A stretch of DNA of 64,000 bases, from contig NC_046679.1 in NCBI RefSeq assembly GCF_009870125.1, forward strand, positions 1,116,001 to 1,180,000, given 5' to 3'. Shown here one piece after another: positions 50,268 to 62,828 of this stretch (positions are counted from its first letter, which is position 1; each line of letters opens with the position of its first letter). The stretch comes from Drosophila pseudoobscura (lineage: Eukaryota > Arthropoda > Insecta > Diptera > Drosophilidae). Under the pieces are notes generated by a model. It searched no databases and was not told the origin of the DNA. It worked only from the letters and a program-made list of their open reading frames with translations. A program made the position numbers and the translations under genes.

Positions 50268-52095
50268 CCGCTTGTAATTTTAGCTTTGATCCATGCGTGA
50301 GATCCATGCGTGTGGAAAAGCTTCTATCATTCTTTGATTCGATTTGAAATCTGTGGAAGAGATTCCGTGACTTTTCGCGTGTTGCATGTTCCCATAATCT
50401 GTGCCTGTGCGTTTATCAGAATTTCTTCCGGATAAGTTCTCACATAATCTGTTGAGATCATTCTTCAGATAATACGAATATCTGAAACTCTTCTTTAGGG
50501 ATTTCATTAGTGTTAGTGAGCTTTGAAAGCTTCATTTAAGGATGCTGATGTTCTCAGTGCATGAGTCATGGGCCTGTGGGGGATCTTTTTCTGTTCCGAA
50601 GTATCTTCTCTGTCGGCATTCTATCATTCTGCATTTCTAAATCAAAAGACCACTTTGAAAGCTCCGCCTGGCACTTACTCCATTTATCACTCGAGTAAGT
50701 GTGGGAAATCTCCAGTGATACTGAATCACAGACTGGATCTCCCCTTCAGCGATTTGTGAGCTCTCTGTGGGCTCTGGGTCGATCACTCTGTCGGGTGTCT
50801 GGCTGGTGACCCAGTGAGCGGAATAGAATTTCCATCGAAGTTCCAAAGTCCAAAGTGCGGGCTTCCACTTTGGTATTTCTCATTAATTAGAGAAAATGCA
50901 CAAAATGCAGCGGCCGAGATCATTTGTCTTCATCAAAGATCCGTTGATAATGTCATTCCTAAGCTGCATTTTCATTTCCATCTCAGGCTTCTTCGGCTTC
51001 TGCAGTGCGAAAATTTGTTTAGGCGCCAGAAAATGCATTAAATGCCACCCCCTTCTGGCCTTCTGTCCTTCTGGCCTCCTGGCTTCCGACTGGCGCCTAT
51101 TCGAAGGCCCAAGACAAACAATTATTACAATTACAATTACAATTAAATGCGAATTGCGAGATGCGAAATGTGACAAGTGGTTGTCGCATACCTCAATTAG
51201 CAGCCGAAAGATCAGCCACTCTACGGCTGCCACAACAGTCTCCTATCGTCTATCAACTCACGCCAGTACCCCCCGCCCTCTCCTCCCCTCCTCCCCCCTC
51301 ATCGAGAGTCCACTCCTAATTACAACGGTTACAAAATATTAATGCAATTGCAAGTGCGATTCCTCGACTCTATTTTTAGACCTCGAAATGACGACATTCC
51401 CAAAGTGTCAACTGCCTTTACGGCTCGCTGTCGCCGCCCTTCTCCCTCCTGCTCTTCATATTTTCAAGCTCTTCTTTCACGCGTTCTTTCTGTTTGCACT
51501 GAGAGAAATTAAGCTGTGGATTCATGGACGTAGAGCTGCCCAAGTAAGAGGAATGACAAAAGATTCTCCTCCTATTTCCATGTTGAGATGGGAATATTCT
51601 CTTTTATGTTGTCCATCAATAGATCTCTATATTTTTCACTATTTTTGTATGTCTTGAACATGGTTATTCTCATAAAGAATGTATTCGGCAATGGAGCCGG
51701 AACACCAGTAGAGCATTATCTCTATTTCTATCTCAAATGTCGATTTGCAGAATAGAACAAAGTTGGTATTCCTGAAGGCTAAGCCGAATGATAGACCATT
51801 TCCGAACAAATCGGACCTCAATCAGGCGCTTCCTTGTAAAGATTGAGGTTTGTAGCACTGTCTCTAACCTTTTCTTTCGTGACTATCTGTTGCTTATTAC
51901 CATGTTATTCCCTTCCTTTCAGTGCAAAAAAGTGTTTAATTAATGCCAATCCAGAGCGGCATGAACTGGAACTGAAACTGCAACTGCCACGAGAGGGGGG
52001 CGTCCCACCACCGAGCAGGACATTGACTTCTTCTTCGAGGGCATGTGAAGTGGCGGCTGTCGAAGTGTCGGCCGGAATGTGCCGCCAGCAGCAGT

Positions 52096-52150
52096 ACCGT
52101 ACCGTACCGTGCAGGGCCGTGCAGGGCCGTGCAGGGCCGTGCAGGGCCGT
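52096..52150 (+). repeat. Compound tandem array (ACCGT)3 (GCAGGGCCGT)4
   Basis: Three perfect pentamers run directly into four perfect decamers. Both units end in CCGT. Confidence 0.93.
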
Positions 52151-52913
52151 GCTGTGCTTTCGAAGAGCGACAACATTACACAACAGTCAATTAAAATTAA
52201 TAACTTTTGCAGCGGCAACATACAGGGAAAGAGGCAGTGGGGCAGGCCCAGTGGAGAGTGGTGTGCAGCAACCGTTTCACATGTGCCGGGCGGGAGGAGG
52301 AGACAGCCCCAAAATGCATCCGACAGATACGTTCTCCATCTGCATTTAAGCCTGGACTCTGGCGCGGCTTCAGGCACGCACACGCGTGTTTTCCGAAACA
52401 GAAAAAACATTAAAAAAACTGAAACATTTCAAGTTGAAGTTTTTTCGGTGTCGTTTTATTTTATTAATTTTGACGCGTCATTTTTATGAACTGCCGCCGA
52501 AAGAGAGAAAGCCTGAAAAAATTAAAAAGGGAACAACACGCAAGGCTTGCAACATGTGGCGGCTTATTGGCGTTGAGCGCTTTATTAGGCCCCAGCCAAA
52601 TGGAAGACTGAATCGAATCGTATCGAACCGAGGCGATAAATCACATGGCGGGGAATATTACACACTTTTATCGGTGGAAAGTCACTGAATACTTGCGCTG
52701 TGGATCCATGCAATCAATCAATTAATCATGGGGTTATCAAAATAGCAGTCAACTCTGAATAAATGCGCGATTTTTTATCGATTGCGTATTTTCCGCCTTA
52801 AGTGGAAATTGTTATAAAATATTTTGATAAATTCCGATTGGAACTAATCAATCCATCGTTGAACGACAAATACCACTAATCAATAAATATATCATTAATC
52901 GATTGTTGATATT

Positions 52914-52921
52914 TATCGATA
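52914..52921 (+). promoter_or_regulatory. TATCGATA (DRE-type) motif in a CGAT cluster
   Basis: TATCGATA is the core DREF/BEAF-32 type site in flies (known). Two more ATCGAT cores are at 52777-52782 and 52898-52903. No gene start is seen nearby, so function is unproven. Confidence 0.3.
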
Positions 52922-55900
52922 ATCTTTACAATTATGCGACTCCAACCAAATGATGACCCTCTAAAGGGTAGAGCACTCTGTTCTATATAGCCACATCAAA
53001 TCCTGTACCAATTTGTTTCCGTATAAAGCCAATCATGAGATATTCTCCCCAGGAAAAAAATCATCCAGGCAGGGCAACTCCTTCTCCACGAAAAAGTATC
53101 TTTGTTCCGAGTGCATGATTCCGCTGGACCGTAAATAGTTTTTATTAGATTACAAGTGTTGCCTCCCACTCCCTCCCCGCTCCACTCTCATCTATAATTC
53201 AATATAGAATATACATATGTATATACCAACTTTTTCGCTGGAACCCACCACAGACTGTCTGCAGAAAAACTGTAGACAGATGATGACTTTCACTTGGTTT
53301 AACAAAAGCCGTATTATTTACACCTCCGGCTACAAAGAACCACCGCTAAGACCATTACGGATGGTAGCAACAGGAACAGCAACAGGGAAAACAAGTTGCA
53401 AAACACACCCAAGCGGGAGACAGGGGCATGCAACAACTGTGACAATCTACAGCCAGCCACCGGCTGCAGGGCAGATCCGGGTCTCGTCGGCCGCCGCGCA
53501 TTTCAATCAATTAATCTAATTTAAATTCTTCCTTTTGTGTCGCTTTTTTCTCTCGAAGTTTTCCCCGGTCCCGGTTTTGCGGCCTTAGCCACCACCACTA
53601 AACGAAACGAGTTCTTTTTGTGCGAGTACATGGTATATATTTTTTCAATTTCTGCATTATCATTCGATGCCAGGTCGAGGGTCATTAGCGGATGAGAGGG
53701 CGCAAGCTTTCGAGGGTTGCCCGCCTGCCTGCCTGTTCGAGCAATCGGTTTACCTATCGAACAATCCGTTCGTCCGTCCAACCCCTTTTCTGTGGCCCAA
53801 AATCCCCGAAATCCAATTGAGTTATGCGGAGCAGAGCCACTGAAGTAGCTCTACTCTCCTCTCACCTCGCGACCCCTCCATCCTCGCCATCGATACGGAA
53901 ATGCGCCTTAAATGCCTTTTCAGTGTAGCCAAAGTGCAATGAGCCATTTCCTGCTCATCCTCTGCAGATCCTCTTCCTTCCTGCGGGCAAAAAGCTGTGC
54001 CATAAATGTTGAGCACGACCACAGGACATACCCACAGGAACAGCTCTGCTCTGCGCTGCTCTAAAAAACTGCAGACAAAACCAATCTGCTGGCCGCCCAC
54101 CCGTTCAACTGACAGCCCAGCCACGCCCCGTTTTCCGCACAGAAATCAGCAAAAAAGGTGAACGCACACAAAAAACTGCAGAAGAAGCTCCGGAGCGAAC
54201 GTGTGCCAGGAGCAGGAGCAAACACACACAGAAGGATGCAGTCAATGCGTATCCATATCCAGCAGATACTCGTGCCACAGCCACTGCCACTGCCACTGCC
54301 ACATGCCACATTCACGGGAGGAGGCTGCAGGACATGCCATCTGTCAGGCAGCATTTGAGATGCCAGCAGAACAAAAACAAAGTCAAAGGATTGGGCCCCT
54401 GAATTCGCTAGAGAAAGGATTGGCTCTGGAGAGACAACAGGGGGGAGGGGGTGGGGAAAGGGTTAGAGACAGCTGAGAGCTGAAAGATACTCCAGTCGAG
54501 ATACAATTGTATCTGTGAATTGGATTATTATTTGCCAGCCCTTTTATGGGGTGCGAGCACGAGTATTCGAGGTTTTCTGAGAAGATTGCGATGCATAAAT
54601 GAGAGGAATTTCGATTTGAAAATATGAAAATATTCTAAAATATAAGAATATTGTATCTTTAGGTGTATCCAAGATACTCGTAGATATAAGCCGTTCCAAT
54701 TGCTGCTCCACTCCATTGTGGATTTCCATCTTCTATCTATCATAAGAGTTTCTCAACTGAAGAGATTTCAAGTTGAAGTAATTTCCTTTGCAGAAGATAT
54801 TAGATACTCATAAAATGTAACCTCCGATACATATTTCTACTACGTAAAGTATCTCTATTATAGTTTCTGCAATCGAATTTCTATAAACAAACAAGAGAAA
54901 CTCCCTATCATGGCTTTCCCTATTAAATTAGCTAAATATACGCCATTTCTGCCATAGAATCTCTGTCTCTTAAAGGGTTTCTATGAAGTATTGCTCTCAT
55001 GTAGCGTTCCCACTCCCTCACACCCGCCCCACTTGACTTCCGACGCTCGACTTATGGGCTCTGGGCCACACCTTGGCCTTCGGTTCAGCTCATAATTCAT
55101 AATCGTCGGAACAGCAGAACAGCCGAACATCTGAGCATCAGAACAGTGCCTCAGGTCTGCTGCAAAGCAAATCAATCACAATCGAAATCTGGCTACAAAT
55201 GTGCCCTAAAAGCAGGAGGCATCGCTCGACCACCCTTACGATTCGAAGGGGTCCTGCATCCCGGTGTCCTGGTCTGCGCTTTGCGGCATGAACAATTGAA
55301 CAATTGCGAAAAATCCGAGAGAGACAGAGAGGGGGAACGAGCTACAGAAGGATTAATGCTGGTACGCTGCTGCAGGCTTCCTCCCGTAGCCCTGAGTCCC
55401 GAGTCCTGAGTCCCGAGTCCTGGCTAAGGTGTCGCGCTTAAAACCCCCGTGTGTCGCTATCGCGTATCGCTTTGCAACCCCAAATTGCATTCGCCCTCTC
55501 CCTGGGCCTCATCATCGGCAACTTTTCATTATGCTAAACCGTAAATGAAGAGGGTTGCCCGTCCAGGGGCTGATGACGGGCTGATCTGGGCGAGGGCTTC
55601 GGGGTAGGTGTGCGGACTGTGGACTGAGGAGTGTGGAGTGTGGAGTGGTGCACGCGCTCAGGTAAGGCCCAAGGCCCGAAGGTGGAACAAAGCCCAGCCA
55701 GCAACGGGACTGGGACTGGGACGATGCTGCAGCAGGAGGAGGAGGAGCAGAAGGAGGGGTGGCAGCACCGAGCGTGACAGATTAGCGAATGGCAAAATGC
55801 TGACATACGGGCGAAAGGAACAGGACAGGAACATGAGTAGCTGCAGCAGCAGGAACGGCAGGAACAGCAGGACTCGACTCAGAGGTAAATGCCTAGGTAA

Positions 55901-57142
55901 GGCTGTCCGAATGCGGGGCAATCTCGTATCGCATCGTATCGTATGCCCAAAACTAGTCATCAGATCAGGTCCACACACTCCCCCCTGCCACGTTCCCCCC
56001 TACCCCTAACAGTCCATTGCCACATTCTCGTGCCACAAAAGTCATTGCATACTTTGCGGCAACTTCCGCACTTCCGGCACTTTGGCTGGCATCCGTTTCC
56101 AACGTGCGTCGTCGGACTCCAGCTGCTGCGGCTGCTGTTGCATGGAGCTACCTTCTCTCCAGCGAAAATGCCACTCAGAGATAAACACATGGAGAAAGGG
56201 AGAAAGAGATATGGTGAATGTCCAGGTCTCTCCACAGGATATTTATTTACCTTTTATATCAGACAGGCAGCAACAGCAGTGCATATGAAAATTATTTTTA
56301 TTGCTTTTTATACCCTAACAAAGGGAGGCTATGGACAATGAATCCATGAATGGATAAAGCATTGCTTCAGTGAATGAATGAAATATCTAAAGATTTATAA
56401 TATATACTCCTCCAAGTCCATCGAAAGATCAAAGTTCTCTCTACCAAAATTCATACAATGATTTCGTTCATTCCTCTTCGATCACTCTTTTCTTTGCTCC
56501 ATTTACGAGTACAGTTCCCTGGAGATCATTCAATCTTTCTGTGCCCCAGACTACCTTTAATCCAATTCCCAAACAGAAATATCACAAATGTCTGGATTTC
56601 TCAGAATCTTCAAACGATTCAGATTTGCGTCAGACCGCAATTCCCAAAGGAACCAGAACGACTTTGATAATGAACTCGAACCCGAATCGGTTTAAAAATA
56701 ATAAAAGCACAGAAATATAAATATAAAAAATCAATTTGTATTCCTACCTTGATTCGTGTGGGTTGAACGATTTTGGTCGATCCATGGAAAATTTTGGCCT
56801 GACCGGAAAAAAGATAGACAGAAGATCGTTATAGATGGCTTGTAGACTGATAAAGACTCAAAAATATATCCATCTGTAGAAAAACTTTCCATTAAGAGAG
56901 TCCCAAGACTCTTTATCTCTGATTTTCGTGTCCTCCTCCAAGCTCCTATACGATTTCCTAGAGCATTTCCACTTCGATTTCCCATTGATTTCCCCCTCAT
57001 TTGCGATTATTTCTGCAGCCCTTAAGTGGACAGTGGATTGGAGGACTGGCGAGGCAGTTGCCTCATTCAGCGTTAATCATTAAATCTCTGCACGCACCCG
57101 GCTGAAAGTCGATAAAGGTGCACCCGATTGTTGCGTGCGTGA

Positions 57143-57163
57143 GTGTGTGTGTGTGTGTGTGTG
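57143..57163 (+). repeat. (GT)10 microsatellite
   Basis: Perfect dinucleotide run. A short CA run follows at about 57186-57199. Confidence 0.9.
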
Positions 57164-59110
57164 CCTCCCCCTTGCCACAAATGCTACACACACACACACT
57201 CTTATTATAGGGCCCTCAGCAGGCAGGGGGGAAAGGTGTGCTGCCACTGTAAAAGCTACCCCCGGATGGACGCTCGTTTCATCCCACGCCACAGCGTCGT
57301 GCCACGCGGAGCAGCACCCAAGGCGAATCTCCTGCGCAATTTCGCAAAAATAATTTCGCAGCAAAAAATAGAAAATCGTTTCGGGAAACCTAATGAGTAA
57401 ACGTGGCACAGCGACGCTGACGACGACGATGACGCACATGTTGTCGCCAGTTGTCCTTGACGCCGCCCATCGCATCCCACATCCCACACACCACATCCCC
57501 CACTCCCATTCCACGCTGCTGATGATGATGATGACGGTGATTACTTACAACAAACCTTACAACAAACCGAAGGTAGCAGCGGCAGCGGCAGCATCACCCG
57601 GCGCTTGCTTCGGGGCTGATCCTGGGGGTAAAACTACCCCACGGTACAAGGAATAAGGAATACCACGTGGTATTCGATGTCAACAATGCGATCTCGATTC
57701 CAGTTCCAGTTCCTGCCGCTGCTGCTGCTGCAATTGAGGTGAAAACAACAACAGCAGCAGCCGCCGATGAGAGCAATTGCCAGAAAGGTGGAAGGAAGGA
57801 CACCACATCCCCGTTCCCCTCCTCTGCTTCGTCCTTGCACATGTGACTGACTTTTGTCTTCTGTCTGACTGCCGACCAAGGAATCCACCACCAATCAACG
57901 GAGAAAAAACGCAGCCGAAAGGTGACTGAAACTTGTTTTTGCGCCCGTTTTTGCTGGTTGCAACCAATGAACAGTGGGGCAAGGAGGCTAGGCGGACTAG
58001 GAGAAGCAAACAAAAGACTGACTAGTATGAATGTTTGGAGAGTCTCCCAATTCGTGTTCCACTTTCTTCCCAATTTTCATTAACTTCTTTCCATGTTTCG
58101 TCCCACTGTGACAGACTCCTGGCTCTGCTGCTGCTGTCGTTGCTGCTGCTGTGATTTTGCTGCTCGATTGCTTGCTCGCCGCCTCTCGCCTCGCCGCGAG
58201 TCCTGGCTGTTGCCTTTGTCCTCCCTCCCTCCCCCTGTGGTAGGTCGCCCGACGCGTGCCACAATCTGGTGCGTCCCTCCTCTACCGCTGCTGCTGCCGC
58301 TGCCTGTGTGCCGTGACTCCCTGCTTTTTCTGTGAGTTTTTTTCGCTGCTGTTGTATTATTGTGCTTTTTGGACGAGCGTTCATTTGCTTATTTGTTTGT
58401 TCACTTTGTCCGCTGATGCGGCGGCCGCATCAAGGTAAACCCGGTCGTTCGTCGCTCGTTTGAATCTGAATCAGAGTCCTGGAATCGGGGAATGGAATGG
58501 GTGCCCTGCCCTGCCCTGCCCCGCTGGAAGCGCGTGCTCCTTTTGCTGTGTGTTTGCTATTGTTTTCGTTGGGCGGGCAGCCGGCGGCCAAATGGGATTT
58601 TGTATTATTCTTATACTTTAAATATTGTTTCAATTTCAATCTCTCGTTTTTTACAATTTTTATTAGCTTCACTTTGGCGCATCCACGGTTCATGTCCAGG
58701 GAAGGGCGTGAGAGGCGGGAGGGGAGGGGACTCCTGAGATTGCCTTAACCTTTTAGCGGCTAATGTTACATCCTGGACTGAAGGACGAGGAGTGTATCTC
58801 CAACCTATGTGTGTATTGTGCTCCGTGGTATCTCAAGTATTTGCTCAGCTGAGGTCTCTCGCTCTGCGCTCTGCGCTCTCCGCTCCGAGTTCTGGGGGCA
58901 AGTGACGTGTGCTGCCCCCTGCTCCTGCCCCTCCAACCCCCCTCTCTGTGAGTATCTTCGTATCTGTTTCAATTTTTCGTTAATTTCAGTCGAATGCAGA
59001 GCAAACAGTTTTTGCGTAAAGCAAACAAAAGGCCATAAAATATTAAATTACAGAATTCCGATCTTGGGGAAACGGTAAAGTTTTTCCACCACAAACTATA
59101 TGCGGGTGCA

Positions 59111-59137
<27 letters not shown>
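59111..59137 (+). repeat. (CT)13 microsatellite
   Basis: 27 bp of perfect CT, then CA- and CT-rich sequence. Confidence 0.92.
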
Positions 59138-59143
<6 letters not shown>

Positions 59144-59555
59144 TCTCCTTCCCTCTCTCCCTCCCAGTGATATTTCAGGTAAACCGTTAGGCTGCTTAGT
59201 CCAACAAAAAGGCAAACGAACGAACCACAAAATCAATGCCACACCATGCTGCACGCACACGTGCCTCAAATGCTGTCTCTCTTTCTACCCCTACCGTTAG
59301 CTCTCTCTAGCTCTCCCTCTCTCTCTTTGTAACTGTCAAGGACCGTTTCCCAGCTGTTTTTGTGAATGGAAAAGGATGGAAATTCGAGGGCCAAGGATGG
59401 TTTGACAGACATTCAAATGCATCGATTGAAAGAGTCAACAATTGACAGTTATGAAAACAGATAATGACGATGATGATGATCCCCAAAGGGACGATGACGA
59501 TGATTATGACGATGATTTTACGGTTGTCAATGGAATAACAGTAAATAAATGTTGG

Positions 59556-60162
59556 CACACTTTTGAGGTTGAAAGGATTACACATCATCAGGGAAGCACT
59601 CCCAGCAATCCTTAGAGTGATTTTAGAGCACTTTTCTTTACCTTCCTTTACATTTTACGATTATTCTTTAGAGATCATATAAGGCTCCCCAGTGATTGAA
59701 AGATATATACTTCCTTGTTTAATCCGTACTGCGGATAAATCAGCCAAAAAAATTGTATAAAGAACTTAAAGATGATCTTGCGTTTGCAATTAAAGTAGAT
59801 CCATAGATTTTGGTACACTTGGTGGCTGAAACCTAAAGAATTACATGGAAGACTTAGAAATCCATAAAGAAAATACTCTATTTAAGGAATTTACAGAATA
59901 TTCCCAACACTCTTCGAAAATATCGAAAATGAGGATACTGTTTCATTTCTATTAAGGGACAAACCTTGAAGGATTCCACATAGAAAATTGTCAGGAATCA
60001 GCCTTAGTTCCGAATCCATGAAATTCTACAGCAGAACATCATTCCCACACATTCTCCATCGTATCCCAAGCTATACTTAGGATTGTCAATGATGAAATAC
60101 ATCACAAGCACTCGATCTAGATCCCGACACACTTTTGAGGTTAAACCCTGAAAGTATTACTC
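59556..60162 (+). repeat. AT-rich island carrying four degenerate copies of one motif
   Basis: CACACTTTTGAGGTT occurs exactly at 59556-59570 and 60128-60142, each followed by a GAAAG.ATTAC block. Weaker versions lie at about 59813-59846 (TACACTT..., GGCTGAAA, ATTACATGG) and 59961-59983 (AACCTTGAAGGATTCCACA). The outer two copies bound the island. Confidence 0.55.
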
Positions 60163-60620
60163 GAGGAACCCCAATTGTAGCCGTAACCGTAGCCATAAGT
60201 TCGTCTTGAACTTCTTCCCATAGCCAATCCCCAGAAAAGAGGAGACTTTTCTTTTTGGAGCGGAGGGGCGTAGGGGTTCCCACAGATCTCCCCTCGAAGC
60301 CAAACACTTGACTGGGCCTCTGCCAGCCCTGCCCCCTTTTCGAGGAGGGGTCGGTGTCGATCCGGCGGTTGGCTGTACAAGCATTTAGGGCCGAGAAAAT
60401 TTGACATTTCCCTGCACTTAACTGTCACATAAAGTGTTAAACGAAATGAGCCAAAGGACTGGGAGAGTGAGGCGGTGAGGCAGTGAGGGGCTGAGGGGGC
60501 AGCCACAAAAACGGGCCGAACACTTGAGTTTTCGATTGGGATTTTGGTGGCATGGCAGCAGCGGCGGCGACCCCATTGTGCATCACTCGGCACCACCATC
60601 GACCATCGCGACACAGCACT

Positions 60621-60660
60621 ACCACCACCACCAGCACCAGCACCAGCACCAGCACCAGCA
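60621..60660 (+). repeat. Hexamer array (CACCAG)n
   Basis: About five to six units following a CCA run. It gives His/Gln or Thr/Ser strings in chance frames. Confidence 0.85.
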
Positions 60661-61844
60661 CTTCTGCAGCGTGCAACATACTACATGCAACATACAACAC
60701 CACCGAACACCGCACTTTAGAAGCGGCAAAAGTATTTATGTTGTCATTACTTTTGGTTCAGTTTCGAATCGAATTGGTTTCGGGTTCGGGTTCGGTTCGG
60801 TTCTCCTTTTCTTTTCTTCTTTGGTTTTGTTCGGGGGAAAAGTGGAAAAGTGGAAATGTGGAATGCCGCGCGCAAAGTTTACTGCTAATTAAAAATTGTG
60901 GAAAAACGAGAGAAAACATGCATGCAATCCAATCCGAGATCCGATGGGAACCCATCTGGAGATCTATCCCCCTTCAAGGGGAAAATAAAGGATTGCATTG
61001 TGTGTTTTCCCACCGCTCGGGCAGGAGGGTGTCCTCTCACTTTTGGGGTATCCTTGGCTCTAAAATGGATATTAATTGACAGAGTTAATGACAGCCGCCT
61101 GTCGACTTCCTTCCCATTCGATCTGCAACGTGGGTCTGCTCTCTACGAGTACTTTATGTGGGTACCAGCAGGCGAGAATCGACAGGGAGAGGGAGTTCCG
61201 CATCGCATTGAATAGAATTGCAATTCCTGAATACGTATGATCGACAAATCCAATTTAAATGAAGAGCTCTCCGTTCCTGGGCGAGAGCAGTGGGTGTATC
61301 CAAGAGCCTGGGAAGAAATCCTTCAGACTTATGCGGGACACCGAAATGGTAATTGAAGGTACTCCACGCCGATGCGAGTGCCCTTCCTTCCTTCCTAAAT
61401 TGATTTCGTAATGAGGGTCAATGGGGAAGCCTCTCCTTTGGGAGCGTCTAGATTAAGGTTCGATGGAGATTACGATCTATAGAGATGGGAATGGAAATGG
61501 AGATTTTACTCTGCAAGGATTGGTAATCAATAGACTCTCGGGCTCTCAGAAAAGGCTGGTGTATGAAGTCATTCGGCAATTTCTGATTTCTGGATAATAC
61601 AGCACTTATACTAATCATTAAACAACTAAAAAGCTTTCAACTTCTAATAAAGTAGAAAAAAATCCCGATTTGTGCTGTAAAAATGTTTTCGAAATATTTT
61701 CTCATACCTTTTTGAATATATTCTATACTGGATCCATACGTATTTTCTTGAAATATATCTTCAATCGCTCTCTGGGTTTCATATTTAAGTTTTAGGAATA
61801 TGCTTTATTATTTGGAAGAAAGATTTATGCACTTTAGATACAGA

Positions 61845-61846
61845 TA
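61845..61846. repeat. TA target-site duplication (partner at 63499-63500)
   Basis: TA immediately outside CACTCCCC on the left, and TA immediately outside GGGGAGTG on the right. This is the standard Tc1/mariner insertion signature. Confidence 0.8.
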
Positions 61847-62518
61847 CACTCCCCGACACTTGAATACGACATACTAAAATGTACACTTTAGGCACCAATA
61901 TTTCCGGCACAAGCCATAGAAAACGGTGAATTTGAATTTTCCTCAAATCTCTATTCAATTTAGCATAAATTAAAAAAAAAATAATAGCAATATTCATCTA
62001 AGTAGATTGAGGAAAAAAAATTTAATTGACATAACTCAAATTTCCGCTCCCAAAAAATGCGACACTTGAATACGACATTCACATTGAAAAATTTTTTATT
62101 TTGGATGTGGTCGCGACCGGACATTGAATAAATTCTCAAAAATCAATTAGGGTGTCCTTATTACGAGAAAAAAATGTGGGTTATGGTAAGTCCTTTTCAA
62201 AGGACGAAAGCTCCACAATAAAAGCCTCGAAGGAAGTAGGTCCATCAATAATGAAAATAAGTGATGAAATTGGTAAAACTAGGCGTGTTCTGAGTGATTT
62301 CATAAAGAACGGGTCAAATTATGGCAAAAACATAAAAAACCGAACCAAAATTGCTACTTCCGAGACCTCCATAAGATCTCATCTGCGAGCCGCATCTAAA
62401 AAACACGACTAAAACTCGATTTAAAAATCGAAAACTGTACTTTTAGCTAGTGCTAAAATAATAAAACATGTTTTTTCGAAGACTCCACACCATAAGGGAC
62501 TGTAATTAATGAAAAACC
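61847..62518 (+). repeat. Left arm of the palindromic element
   Basis: This arm pairs with 62829-63498. By eye I see only a handful of differences: a few indels in A-runs, CCGG against AGGG near 61913, and CGT against TGT in the coding fragment. The arm includes the terminus, two copies of the 18-bp GACACTTGAATACGACAT repeat (61855-61872 and 62061-62078), a GGTCGCGACC palindrome near 62110, and the transposase fragment. Confidence 0.88.
62152..62412 (+). pseudogene. Tc1-type transposase N-terminal DNA-binding fragment (left copy)
   Basis: An 86-codon frame without an ATG start. It has the pattern YGKSFSKDE...IKASKEVGPSIMKISDEIGKTRRVLSDFIKN...YGK, the first helix-turn-helix of Tc1-like transposases (the usual form is G..LS..ER..I..L...G.S..EIA..IGRS..VV..FL.N...YG). 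It stops at TAA 62410-62412 before the second DNA-binding motif and the DDE domain. It is a relic with no recognisable translation start and points towards the centre of the palindrome. Confidence 0.75.
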
Positions 62519-62828
62519 CCTCAACTTTGATGCATATTTGACAAACTCGACTTAATGAAAAATCAACTGGTCCACGCCGTTTTAGGATCTTGCTCACCAC
62601 AGAATAATAGCGCTCACACTGCTGTGAAAACGATCCAATTATAATTCTTCTTTACTCCTCACTTCCTTTACTTCCTTGAGTCCTTATAAATATAAAAAAG
62701 AAACCCTTATGACCCTTCAAATTAAAATTTTTGTCCCTTTGAAAATGCTATATAGCGACAGTCTCTACTCCACGCCATATGAATATGCAAAAGTACGGGA
62801 GTATTCTAAGTTTTGGTCCGTTGGCTGA
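62519..62828. other. Unique spacer between the arms of the palindromic element
   Basis: 310 bp, AT-rich, with a TATAAATATAAA run near 62685-62697 and no frame worth calling. I see no transposase catalytic motif. It would form the loop of a hairpin transcript. Confidence 0.6.

Larger units (their letters stand above)
50161..61844. other. Non-coding stretch before the palindromic transposon
   Basis: No supported gene. It contains degenerate duplications (50208-50267; 59556-60160), a decamer array (52096-52150), a CGAT-rich AT segment (52770-52925), TG (57143-57163), CT (59111-59137) and CACCAG (60621-60660) arrays. AT-richer islands lie at about 50160-50560, 51570-51840, 54480-54990, 56340-57000, 59590-60130 and 61220-61840. 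CTG runs near 58122-58152 create Cys-rich chance frames. Confidence 0.6.

Noticed and set aside
58093..58335. Cys/Leu-rich frame resembling a secreted cysteine-rich peptide
   Set aside because: The cysteines come from CTG/TGC trinucleotide runs; the same runs give Leu or Ala strings in other frames.
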